Shown one piece after another: positions 1 through 8,915 of a stretch of DNA of 11,544 nt. The stretch is taken from contig RBNI01006259.1 of the NCBI GenBank assembly GCA_003990745.1, positions 1 through 11,544 of the forward strand, read 5' to 3'. The position numbers and the translations under genes were made by a program. The notes under the pieces were generated by a model that searched no databases, was not told where the DNA came from, and worked only from the letters and a program-made list of their open reading frames with translations. Numbering within the stretch: position 1 is the stretch's first letter; every line of letters begins with the position of its first letter. The stretch is from Jimgerdemannia flammicorona. Lineage: Eukaryota; Mucoromycota; Endogonomycetes; Endogonales; Endogonaceae.

Positions 1-505
1 AAAAAAAAAAGAGATAATATGGTCAAGATATTCAACTTATTTTTTAAAGAAATCATATTTCTTGAGCTTTATATATAGCTTATATTTTTACAGAATCTCT
101 GAGACTATTCAGATATACTTAAAGTATTCTTCTTTAGTTATACTAAAGATCAATATATCATCAAGATATACCAACAAGAAGATAAATAGTTAGTCCTTAA
201 ATATCTTATTCATGAGAGTTTAAAATATAGCAGATATATTAGTAAGATCAAATGCTAAGACTAGAAATTCATAGAGTCTAAAGGGAGTCTTGAACATAGT
301 CTTAGAAATTTTCTAGCTTGATTCAGATTTGATGGTAATCTATAATAGTTCTAGTTTCTTTAAGAGAAAGTAACTAAGATAGATAATTCTGATAAATCTA
401 AAGTAGTTTAAAGAGATACTTATAGATTTAAGTATTCTTAAAAAAATTCTGAGAGAAAATATTCTGAGCTTTATTTAAGCAGAGAATAAGAATATTTATA
501 CAATA
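1..505 (-). pseudogene. Ty3/gypsy reverse transcriptase fragment (YLDD type)
   Basis: Read on the minus strand, this is the middle of a gypsy reverse transcriptase, the enzyme that copies element RNA into DNA. The catalytic box YLDD lies at 157-168 and is followed by ILIFS, as in Ty3/gypsy RTs. Before it come remnants of the blocks KT.F.TPF.LYEFLVLAFDLTN and the Met-Asn helix. After it come a Lys-rich stretch and YLDHIIS, matching the usual Y-L-G-H-x-I-S block. Several stops interrupt the frame. The left end leaves the window, and the right end stops just before LINE copy A. The box reads YLDD here but YMDN in the other gypsy copy, and the surrounding residues differ, so this is probably a second gypsy lineage. 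The domain is certain; the lineage is inferred. Confidence 0.8.
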
Positions 506-515
506 CCTTTCTCTA

Positions 516-990
516 GTAATATTCAGGTTATACAACCTTTTGGCAATACTTTCAATATAGTTTCTGGAGAAAAACTACTAGTATTATAGTAACCAATAAG
601 TATCCTGAGAGGCATACTGAGCAGGGTAGCCCAGATGCTTTTGACTGACAGTATGTGGGGAGGGGCTCTAGCTTGGGGGGAAGCATGAGGGGCCTGCTGG
701 TGAGAGGACATGGCAGGGGAGGAGGCAGTGCTAGAGGCCAGAAGATAGGAAGGACAAGCTTCATGGAGAAGGTAAAGAGGGAGCAGCAGAGAGCTGGACT
801 GGAGAGTTGGCTGAGGGGAGGTAAGGTGATGGCAAAGACTGCAGGGCAGCAGCCTCCTGGGAGAGTATCTCTGGGGGGCCAGGGTGGCAGAACTGGTGGT
901 GTAGGGACTGAGAGAGTGACTGCTGATGGTGGACCGAGTAGTGAGAAAGGTATGAGGTCTAGTGATCTGGCAGATGGTGTAATAGGACTA
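516..990 (+). mobile_element. LINE copy A, 5' end only
   Basis: This is the 5' untranslated region and first part of ORF1 of a non-LTR retrotransposon. It aligns by eye with copy C (minus strand, 4568 downward) and copy B (10311 upward). Shared blocks include TTCTCTAGTAA near 517-530 and a 20-base box at 544-563 that is identical in copy B at 10350-10369. Homology to copy C ends near 990, inside ORF1, where the sequence switches to the opposite-strand RT of copy C. GC content jumps sharply relative to the AT-rich flank on the left. The 3' part of the element is missing. Confidence 0.75.
655..990 (+). pseudogene. LINE ORF1 N-terminal fragment (copy A)
   Basis: This is an open stretch encoding the N-terminal part of the LINE ORF1 protein, expected to be an RNA-binding, Gag-like partner of the element RNA. 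The frame aligns with copies B and C through GRS/GRG..L, then GLL.RG..RG.GSA, then a block like SF..KVKRE...LE.WL, and it ends with DL.DGVIGL (copy C: DLVDSIIGL). The first 18 or so residues are rich in Gly, Ser and Arg. No ATG opens this frame in any copy. The shared start is a GTG (GTA in copy C) one base out of frame with an overlapping ATG at 653-655, so the true start is unknown. The open frame runs on to 1029, but the last 13 codons lie beyond the rearrangement point and are not ORF1. All Arg codons are AGA or AGG, consistent with complete loss of CGN. Confidence 0.65.
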
Positions 991-2553
991 TATAAGATCC
1001 AAGTGCTGCCCTCCAATCTACTCTTCTGAACTAATGACCTCCTCATATATTGCTGGTATCTCTTCTAGAATTAACTCAACTTCTGTCATCTTTTTCCAAA
1101 AATCCCATAGTAGGCCATCTTTTTCTAGTGCTGTCCCTGAGCTCATCATTATCAGTATCTGCTAAATCTCCTACTCTCAAACAGAAGCACCAAGATCACC
1201 TAAGCCCTCTGCTGGATCAGGATACCAGTCCTCCAGATGCCTTTCAATGTCTAGTGCCCCCACCCCTCTTTTCTCCTCACTCTACAATTACTTCTATCAT
1301 TTGCTCAACTGGTCTAAAATCTCCAGTATCCTAACAACTAACTCTTCTACCTCATCCAATACCCCCACTCATCTCTGCCAGACTCTCCTTATCTATAGAA
1401 GTCATGACAAAAACTTTGTAGACCTCTTTTCCTCTTCCAATTCCTGCTATCTCAGCTGAGCTGCCATACTCTTCACCTGCAGATCTTTCTCTCACCTCAG
1501 TATATCCTTCAACTCCTCCACCTCTAGCCTGACCCACTGTATCCTCCAATCCCCCTTCTTACTATTATTCAACAGATCTGCCCAAGATGTCAACAATCTC
1601 ACCAACCTCTGAGAGACCTATCTCACTCACTTTCTTTTCTGAGTACTATGCATCCTTCCTATCTCTCCTCAGTACTGTTGTGCATCTGATTTCAATCTCC
1701 TTCAGTGATCCCCAATCACTAGCCCCTCTACTCTCTGGCTAGGTATTCTGGAGCAAATATCTATCACTCATGTATTCCATAAGGAGGTCTCTCCTAGCAA
1801 TGAGATATTCAGATACTAATGTTCAGGCCCCTCCCTACTTCCTCCAAAACACCCCCTTCCCAGAAAGCCCCAGTGATCTGACCATGGGCACTAAATAGTT
1901 TCCAAAGTTCTCTAGATATTAACTCTCTAGTATTCAGCAGTTAATATCCAGTCAATCCTTGGGCCCAACCCTACCACCTAGTGAGTATAGATCCTATGAT
2001 CTTTCCATCCAAGTCTCCCAGCATTCACTAATGAACTCAGACATTCAACTTCCTCTCAGACTTCTATACTACTACTCTTACCAGTCATCTCTCTTCCCCC
2101 ATCAGTTCTGTCTAGCTTCTCATTATATATCATGTTAAAGTCCCCACCTAGACAGTCAATCTCCATCTCTATCAATGCTCCAGACTCTCATAGTCTCTGA
2201 ATCCATTCCACTCTCTCCTCTCTTTCTGCTAGATAATAATATGACCCAATAGTCAAGAGTCTCCAGCCTGGCCTCTTCCAAACTCTCCACACTACTCTGC
2301 TCCCCCAATGTCCAATGTCCCCAATATCCCCCTTACTCTTACAAACCAGAATGCCCATACATCTATACTAAATAGCTACTCTACCCCATTTTTTCATCCA
2401 GTTCAGAATATCTAAGTCTCTATCACATCCAATATCCTATAGTAGAAACAAATCTGTATCTAGTTCCTTTAGCTAGCAGAAGATATTTCTATGTCTCATT
2501 ACTTCTTATAGTCCATTGATATTTAAAGAGAAGATTCTAGTTGTACTGTTCAT
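990..2553 (-). pseudogene. LINE ORF2: endonuclease plus truncated reverse transcriptase
   Basis: ORF2 encodes the enzyme that nicks target DNA and reverse-transcribes the LINE RNA. From an ATG at 2553, residue 9 onward reads SLNINGL (2509-2529), the first motif of APE-type LINE endonucleases. GDFNM follows at 2131-2145 and SDHW at 1870-1881, the Asp and His motifs of the nuclease. A Glu/Lys-rich linker precedes the RT start, where KDGLL..FWKK (1087-1122) matches the block usually read as GPDGL..E.YK. All these motifs lie in one frame, with interrupting stops (TAG, TAA and TGA). The frame continues to about 1000 with a WI.GQ-like block that normally precedes the LLYKK motif, then breaks into copy A. 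The catalytic RT domain, any RNase H and the 3' UTR are absent. The copy is dead. Confidence 0.8.
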
Positions 2554-2646
2554 ATTGAATAATGTTTTTCAAAGAACAGCTGCCTACTCTATAATTTCAT
2601 ACTCACTGTATCACTAGCAATATCTAGATTTCTTTCTATCTCAAGC

Positions 2647-4419
2647 TTATGCCTCTCTCTGCTGAATCTCCAATATCTCCAAGATCTCCTGACAACTCAC
2701 ACTATCTATAGCTTCTATATCTGTCTGGTACTTCTCATATACTATCTGCCACTTTGTCAGTCCCTTTCTTGGACCCCACAGATAAGTAGCCCAGTCATTT
2801 GCAATTGTCTGAAGTACTGTCTCCCTTTCATCATCTACTTGATATGTCTCAGCTTTCAGCAAAGCTATCATTATCTTATCTCAGAGTTTCCATGGCACCT
2901 CCTCACCTTGTAGGATTTCTCTTCAGTATCTCTCACTAAGTATCTGAAAGTCCTCTCCCCCCAGCTCCTCAGCTGTCACATTTGCTAGTATTTTCCACAG
3001 CCACTTCTCCTTGTCAACTGCCTCCTCTACCCCCTGAGCCACCCCTTTCTCCCCTTCCACCTGTCCTCTCTCTCTATTTATCCTTGCTGACTTATCCCAA
3101 TCCTCCTCTAGCATATCCTGTAGTTTGTCATCCCCTTCAGCCCCTGCTGATACCCCATACTGTAGGCACTCCTCCTTGTCCATCATCTCATCTTTCACTA
3201 CTGCACTCTGTCCTGAGCCTCTGTTCTCCCCTAGGGTCTCCACTGATACCACTCCCTTCTCTCTTGCCCAGGTACTTGTCCTCAACTCAACATTTGCAGC
3301 AACAGTCCCCTCCTCTACCCCCCCTCTCAACTTTGCCAACAGATTCTTCTAAATATACCTCTCTGTACTCTCTCTCAGACCACTCAATCCAACCACACTA
3401 CCTTATCATTCACAATCTCTACTACTGTCTTAGTCTCAAACTCTTTTCAGACCAATCTCTTCCTCTCAACAGCCCCAGCCAGATCCTCTAATATCTCTAG
3501 TAAGTCCTCTTCTTCCTCTGATATCTCTTTTACTCTTGAAATCTTATAATATATAGGTCCCCATTTGGAAACTGCTGGTCAGTCCCTTGCTTTCCCCATA
3601 TTCTTCTTATCTACTAGTTGTACTCTGATATCTATGTTCTCTATTCTGAACTCTATACCCTCCTAGACCTGAAATCCAATATCTATGATATCCCCATACT
3701 CCTTGATAGCCTCTATAATCAACCTTCTGGCCATCTCCTTTGACACCATAGGCACATCCACTATTATCAACTATACCACTTGGGGGTTTCAGTATAAGCA
3801 CCTAGCCATGGGGATCACCACTCCCCCACTACCACTCTCTTCTCTATTGCTCTTAGCAGTATATCCTCTATCTCAAAGCCCACCTCCACTTCTTCCAAAT
3901 TTTTCAAAAATTTCACCAAGGCTGCTCCTTTCACCTTTAGACCAAAAGCCCCAGAATCATTCTTACTATAACTACTAAGCCTTGGAAACACAATGTGATA
4001 GTAAATTCTAACCTTGATTTCTTAAGTAATAGTACTACCATTAGACCTATTATACTATCTACTAGGTCTCCAGGCCTTGTGCCCACTCTCTGTCCAGATC
4101 TACTATTAACTATTACATCTGTATTTTTTTCCAGATTGGTAGTCTCTTTGTCATCAGCAGTCCCACTCTCTCCAGTCACTACTCTCCCAGTCTCACTGTT
4201 CTCACTGCTATGGGCTACTCCATCAGGTCTCACAGCTCTCACTATCTTCTTGCTCTTTCTCAGCCAATCTTCTAATTCAATTGATGGATGTTCTCTCTTG
4301 ATCTTATTAGCAAAGCTCATTCTCTCAGTCCCCTGCCTCTCAGTACTGCCTCCTTCTCTTCTACATCCTCTAGCTAGCAAGTTCTGCATACTTCTCTCTA
4401 AGCCATAACTCCTCCCTAC
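2647..4419 (-). pseudogene. LINE ORF1 (copy C), near full length but frameshifted
   Basis: This is ORF1 of the LINE, about 590 codons, presumed to bind element RNA. The N-terminal part (4419-3937) matches copies A and B. Two frame changes follow. An RRM-like segment lies at about 3765-3540: VDVPMVSKEMARRL, then KEYGDI.DIGF, then IDIRVQLV. Next come KISRVKEISEEEEDLLEILE and a conserved EIVNDKVV box (3396-3419) that recurs in copy B at 11503. A third frame change leads into a Glu/Gly/Val-rich C-terminal part (3339-2647) broken by only two TGA codons and closed by TAA at 2647-2649. I see no CCHC zinc knuckle, although many LINE ORF1 proteins carry them at the C terminus. Most stops are TGA, as if derived from CGA arginine. 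The RRM assignment is by pattern and is moderate. Confidence 0.6.
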
Positions 4420-4568
4420 ATACTACCAGTTAAATATACTAGGGCCACTCTGCCTAGCATATATCTTGGAATACTTATTAGTTACTATATTTCTAATATC
4501 TATTCTCCAAAAATGATATTGTGAGTGTTGTCAGAAGTTTGTGTAATCTGAATGTTACTAGAGAAAAG
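4420..4568 (-). other. LINE copy C 5' untranslated region
   Basis: This non-coding leader of copy C aligns with 516-654 (copy A) and 10311-10460 (copy B). It starts with CTTTTCTCTAGTAACATTCAG on the minus strand and contains the shared box at 4511-4530, diverged from the version in A and B. LINE 5' UTRs usually carry an internal promoter. I infer that role from position and conservation, not from a recognised motif. Confidence 0.5.
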
Positions 4569-5150
4569 ATCACTACTATTACTTATATAAATATATAAGT
4601 GAGACCAAGCATAAGGCCCAGCTAAGCAATACTATCTAAAATAAGGAATAAGTCAATATTATTACTTTTGAAAAGATTAGAAAATCAGATGAAAAGAAGT
4701 AGAAAGTCTATTCTATCCAAACTACTAAGAAGAATATTTATAAAGAGCTCTATAAAAGACCATCAGGAAGATGCAAGAAGAACTCAGTGGCAAGATAAAT
4801 AGATATTACTATGGAAAGTCAAGTTGAAAAAATAGATCAAAATATAGAGCTTGAGCAGATAGTTTAAGATATTATCTGAGAAACTACTCTAGTTTCAGCC
4901 AGTAAAGAAGAAAAGAAAAAGAAGCTTTGTAAAAGCAAGATCTTTAAGTATGATATCTTCAAAAACTTCAGCCAATAAAATATTAATATAACCTTTGAAC
5001 AACTAGCAGAAATTCCTACATTTAGATAACAAATAAGATTTAGACTTGCTAAAATAGCCAAAGACCAAGGTTGAAAGATAATTAAGAACAACAATATTTA
5101 AGAAAATTCTAGAGAAGAGAGTGAAGATAATTACAAAATATCTGCCTTTA
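4569..5150 (+). pseudogene. Gypsy gag / pre-protease remnant
   Basis: This A-rich, stop-ridden stretch lies upstream of the protease. From about 4949, in the same frame as the protease start, it reads YDIFKNFSQ, then NINITFEQLAEIPTF and RFRLAK. This resembles the segment just before the protease in many fungal gypsy polyproteins, where an I-T-x-x-Q-L block is followed by an Arg. Nothing in 4569-4940 is recognisable as a capsid or zinc knuckle. By position it should be Gag. No PBS or LTR edge is seen at 4569. Confidence 0.45.
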
Positions 5151-5430
5151 TAATATATTAAATCAAAGATAGAGTTTTTGAAGTCATCATTAATATAAGA
5201 GCAGGAAGATGTCTTCTTAGTAAAAAAGCAATAGACTGCTTAGGTTGGAAAGTTGAAGAAGTAATTAAGTTAGTATTTATCACAACAAATAGCATAAGAG
5301 CTACACTTCTGGAAAAATTCAAGATGTCTTTATTAAGTTTAGAGAAGCAACTATCTCAATAAATATAATTATAATCAATAGTATCAACTATGACATTCTC
5401 ATTGGTAACCAGTAGCTTTATAAGACTAAG
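5150..5430 (+). pseudogene. Gypsy aspartic protease
   Basis: This is the remnant of the retroviral-type aspartic protease that cuts the gypsy polyprotein. The segment reads INIRAGRCLLSKKAIDCLGW. The active-site position has N-I-R-A (5192-5203) where D-x-G-A is expected, and both differences are single G-to-A changes. About 190 bp later, YDILIGN at 5389-5409 matches the C-terminal Y-D-x-L-x-G-N block that ends these proteases, followed by a stop and Leu where Trp-Leu is usual. The two motifs lie in different frames, so at least one base was lost, probably near 5325. It is catalytically dead. Identification rests on the spacing and the two motifs. Confidence 0.65.
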
Positions 5431-6300
5431 GTTATAATTTATATAAATGCTCAGAAAATGTAGATTATATACTGAGGACAGAAGATATAGATCTCAATCA
5501 ATATTAATAAAGAAGTACTTCCTGAGATAGAGAAAAGAGATAGTAAGCAAGAAGAGAAAGTCAGATGGATCAGTAAAGAGAACCGGTGCAAGAAGATTAT
5601 AGAAGAATATATATCATAAGAAGTCTGTCTTTATAAGATCACTATATAGAGTATATTAATAATTACTACTAGTATACTAATAGAATTAAGGAAATCTATT
5701 ACTAAAGAAGACAGAAGGCTCTAGAGAAATAAGTAAGAGAGGAGAAAGAAGAAAAGAATGAAAAAGAGGATAATAAACCATTAGCTCTCTTAGAAGATAG
5801 TTATAATGGAGAAGAGATTAAGGTCAAGATTCAGAAAATCTACTCTGATATAGTGCTATCAGAATATAAGTCTGAAAATATAGTATGAATAGATATCACC
5901 ACAGTAGAGGAAACTATACTCAAGCTTCAGACAACTATCTTACTTACAACTGGTCTAGAAATGACTATTCTGAAGAACTATATTAGAATTCTCAAGATAA
6001 GAAATAGTCTGGCTAGAAGCAAAATCACTATTAAAGAAGAAGTTATTGATTTAGATTATATTAGAGAAATACTACTTATTGCTAAGAACTACAATCCTAC
6101 AATTCTATTTCTAATCAAAAAGAAGAACTAACTAGTATAGATGTTGATCTACAGCCAAAAATTATAGAAGTCAAAAAGTTGAAGGAAATGAACAGAGAAA
6201 AGAAAGAATTCTGATCTATAGGAAGAGAAGTTTTCATCAGTACTAAGATTACTAAGCTAGACTACAAGAAGGAGAAAACTATAAATAAGTACAATTATAT
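5431..6300 (+). other. Degenerate gypsy pol spacer between protease and RT
   Basis: This stretch connects the protease to the RT. It is Lys/Glu-rich in translation, has many stops and carries no domain that I recognise. Linkers of this kind are common in fungal gypsy polyproteins. It holds one of only three CpG dinucleotides in the window, at 5584. Confidence 0.4.
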
Positions 6301-6329
6301 CATCAGAAATAATTCTTACTCAAGAAGGA

Positions 6330-7250
6330 CCTCAAGAAGATACTCTATAAATTTGAGGATATTCTAGTTATAGATTTCAAGGATATTAAAAGAAAGACCC
6401 TACACTACTACTATGATATATATATAGAAGATACTAATCCAATTTATCAAAAAGTAAGAACAATTCCATCTGTCTATTAAGTATAGCTCAGAGAAGAAAT
6501 TAAATAGATAGAAGAAACTAGTATTATTAAAGAAGTCAGCAATCTCTAGACTTCACCAGTAGTGCTAGCTCTAAAGAAAGAAAGTAAGTCAGGAGAATTT
6601 ACTCCAAGACTCTATACTGACTATAGAAAACTCAATCTAGTTACCAAAAAGAATTACTAATCACTATCTCTTATTAGTAATATTCTTATAATCTTAAAAG
6701 AGAAGTATAGTATTACAGTACCTTAGATCTATACTCAGAATTCTACAAATTGGTCTCATAGAAATAGCAAGTAAGAAATCAGCCTTCATTACCCCAGATG
6801 GAACCTATGTATATCTATCTATAAATACTATTCAGAATATATAATACTCCAGCAAGTCTAGTAAAATCTTCTGCTATAATATAAGAAGATAGATAGTAAT
6901 TTACATGGATAATGTGATCATCTACAGTAAGATACCAGAAAAGTATATATAGTATATTTAGTAGATAATAGAGAAGCTAAGGAAGTATAGCCTATATATC
7001 AAGTCTAAGAAGTGCAAATTTATAGAAATCAAGATCTCTTATCTTAGCTACATCATCAACTGAGATAGAATATACACAGATCCTCTCAAGATATAAGTAG
7101 TAGCAGCATATCCAAGACCCACTATTATTACTGAAGGCCAAGCCTTTATAAGACTAGGCTCATACTATTACAGATTTATTAGAGAATTTTCCAATATTAT
7201 AGGTCCAATCTATAAACTCAATAAGAAGGATATCAAGTTTCAGTAGACTG
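6330..7250 (+). pseudogene. Ty3/gypsy reverse transcriptase
   Basis: This is the RNA-dependent DNA polymerase of the element. Recognisable blocks in order: a KI..KFEDIL entry; R.IPSVY then LREEIK.IEE; SIIKEVSNL.TSPVVLALKKES; then TPRLYTDYRKLN (6601-6636), the strongest RT signature. KSAFITPDGTYVY follows, then a degenerate F..YNTPAS block, then YMDNVIIYS from 6902. The catalytic box reads YMDN (6902-6913), so the second catalytic Asp is Asn through a G-to-A change. The thumb-side block FIEIKISYLSYIIN and FIRLGSYYYRFIREFSNI follow, typical of gypsy. A frame change lies between 6636 and 6902. Stops are TAA or TAG where Gln or Trp is expected. Family assignment is secure. Confidence 0.9.
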
Positions 7251-7259
7251 ATAGACAAT

Positions 7260-7580
7260 AGAAGGTATTCAACAAACTCAAGATTAGGCTGACTCAGACA
7301 TCTATCCTGAGGAGACCTGATTGAACTCAAAAATTTATCTTATAGATAGATACAAGTATAGTCAGATTAGGAGTAGTTCTAGCTTAGAGAAAAGATAAAG
7401 TAGAATATATTATTATATATATCAGTCAAGGAATCCAAGGAGCTGAAAAATAATATGAATTCTATAAGTTAAAATATCTTACAGTTATCTGAGTTATAGA
7501 AAAGTTACATTATTATCTTACTAAAAGATACTTTATCATTTAGACAAACTACTTAGCCCTTACTTAACTACTGACTACTG
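7260..7580 (+). pseudogene. Ty3/gypsy RNase H
   Basis: RNase H removes the RNA strand during reverse transcription. The domain follows the RT in the same frame: KFIL, stop, IDTS with the first acidic residue Asp at 7349-7351, then VRLGVVLA, YI.QGIQGAEK.YEFYKLKYLTVI, EKLHYYLTKRYFII and TNYLAL. These match the usual blocks TDAS..G.GAVL, AE.NY...E.E.LA and TDH.AL. The last Asp-His pair reads Asn-Tyr here. Four stops interrupt the stretch (TAG, TAA, TGA and TAG). It is clearly RNase H and clearly inactive. Confidence 0.85.
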
Positions 7581-7899
7581 GACAACCTAAAGGAATCTAT
7601 GTCAGATAGATCATGAAGTTATAGATATATGATATAACTATTATATACTATTTAGGAAAAACTAATACATATCAATATAGATACTCTCTTATAGATACAT
7701 ATTCTGAAAAACTTCCAACCAGTAAACCAACTATGAATAAGGAGCTCTATTATGAAATTATCACCTATCTAAAATAGTAAAAGATGCTCCAATATCTGAA
7801 AGAATGAATATAAATGATTATTAGTAGAATATAGAAACAATTCAAAACTAATAAAGAAACTCTAAAGAAAGAAAAACTACTAGTTATATCTGAGTATAA

Positions 7900-8510
7900 G
7901 TATAAGAAGAAACAAATAATGAAGACAGTATATAAACTTAGCTATTTAAAAGAAATAAATATCTATAATAAAGTAAGAAGAATAATATAGTAACTAGAAA
8001 TAAAGAAAGATATTAGACAATTTGTTAAGATCTATGATAAATATCAGAAATAGAAACAAGATTAGCAAAATCAGATCCAAGAATCAGTATATATAGAACT
8101 AATACTATTTGCTCATATTGTAATAGATGTAATTAGCTCTCTACTCTTGACTTTGAATAGCAGCTAATATATTATTATTATTATAGACCTTTTCATAAAA
8201 TAGATAGAAGCAGAATTACTCAAAGAAGCTAATACTTAGTCAATTGCTGATTTCTTTTACAAAGAAATTATTTGCTAATTCAAGACTCTAGTATAAGTAA
8301 TAATAGACAGAGAAACAGAATTCATAAACTAGTTCTTTAAGGTTTTCTATAAAAAATATAAGATTTAGTATATTTGGACTATAGCTTATTATTCTCAAGA
8401 AAATAGATAAGCAAAAAGGATCAATAAGACTCTCAAGAATATTATTACTAAGATCTGTAATAACTACAAAAATTAGGACCACTATCTACTAATATATTAT
8501 GATATTTAAT
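7900..8510 (+). pseudogene. Ty3/gypsy integrase core
   Basis: Integrase inserts the DNA copy into the host genome. The N-terminal zinc domain ends in DIRQFVKIYDKYQK, where both zinc-binding Cys codons read TAT (Tyr, 8033-8035 and 8042-8044). In the catalytic core the first Asp is kept in IIIIDLFIKW-like sequence (GAC 8186-8188; the Trp position is now a stop). The second Asp is kept in VIIDRETEFIN (GAC 8306-8308). The third position, normally Glu in a Q-x-E-R-x-N context, is Lys (AAA 8414-8416) in AKRINKTLK. Both Asp codons and this Lys are in one frame, shared with the RNase H. Losses of Cys and Glu are all G-to-A changes. The domain call is firm; activity is lost. Confidence 0.88.
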
Positions 8511-8689
8511 CACAAAGTACCTATTTTACTCTATGAGAAATATTGTTTAGAGAAGAAAGTTCTTAAGAAATTCTATTATCAAATGGAGATACTATATAGA
8601 AATATATAAATATAGAGATATAGAGATTATATCAAATTAGAAAGAAGGCTGAGAATTATATAATCAAAGTACATATAAGCTCTATAGTA

Positions 8690-8915
8690 GAATAATGTAG
8701 AAAATATTTATAAACCTCCAGAGATTATTAAGATAGCAGACAAAGTTTTAGTATATTAGAATATAGTAAAAGTCTCATGGTCACAAAAATTGAAGTCTAA
8801 GTAAGAAGGATCTTACCTTGTATAAAATATAAAAGAAACTACCTTTTGACTATAAAAACTCTCAGGTATAATTATCTCTACTACCATTCATTAAAACTAA
8901 CTCAAGAAGTATTAT
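8690..8915 (+). pseudogene. Gypsy integrase C-terminal GPY/F module
   Basis: After a frame change the translation reads ADKVLVY (the usual GDKV start, near 8736), then KVSWSQKLKSK.EGSYLV.NIKETTF.L.KLSG, then a Thr-Ile-His and a Leu-Lys-Lys-Tyr-Tyr. This is the GPY/F module at the end of gypsy integrases. The Gly-Pro-Tyr core reads Gly-Ser-Tyr through a C-to-T change. Several stops are present. Confidence 0.7.

Larger units (their letters stand above)
990..4568 (-). mobile_element. LINE copy C (Tad1-like non-LTR retrotransposon), 3'-truncated
   Basis: This is the longest LINE copy, reading right to left: 5' UTR (about 4568-4420), ORF1 (about 4419-2647), a spacer of about 90 bp, and ORF2 from 2553. 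ORF2 has an endonuclease and only the first part of a reverse transcriptase before the break with copy A near 990. The organisation of ORF1 followed by an APE-type endonuclease and RT is that of Tad1-, I- or L1-like LINEs. Tad1 is the common fungal clade, so I suggest it, but the diagnostic RT core is missing. The coding strand is purine-rich, which makes the plus strand strikingly C/T-rich. It is 3'-truncated, whereas LINE insertions are normally 5'-truncated, so later deletion or rearrangement is likely. Confidence 0.8.

Noticed and set aside
1..10. A10 run at the left edge as a LINE poly(A) tail
   Set aside because: The sequence beside it is a gypsy RT in the antisense direction, and the run coincides with the edge of the window.
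552..1046. Minus-strand open frame of 164 codons
   Set aside because: It is antisense to ORF1 of copy A and crosses the A/C junction. The Pro/Leu-rich composition is a by-product of the G-rich opposite strand.
2982..3491. Plus-strand open frame of 169 codons, rich in Pro, Leu and Ser
   Set aside because: It is antisense to LINE ORF1 copy C. The low-complexity composition follows from the C/T-rich strand and there is no recognisable domain.
3995..4408. Plus-strand open frame of 137 codons with hydrophobic runs
   Set aside because: It is antisense to the conserved N-terminal part of ORF1 copy C. The apparent membrane segments come from the C/T-rich strand.
4864..5094. Minus-strand open frame with Leu/Ile/Phe-rich sequence
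   Set aside because: It is antisense to the A-rich gag/pre-protease remnant and has no motif.
8288..8482. Minus-strand hydrophobic open frame
   Set aside because: It is antisense to the gypsy integrase core, whose Asp motifs are clear on the plus strand.
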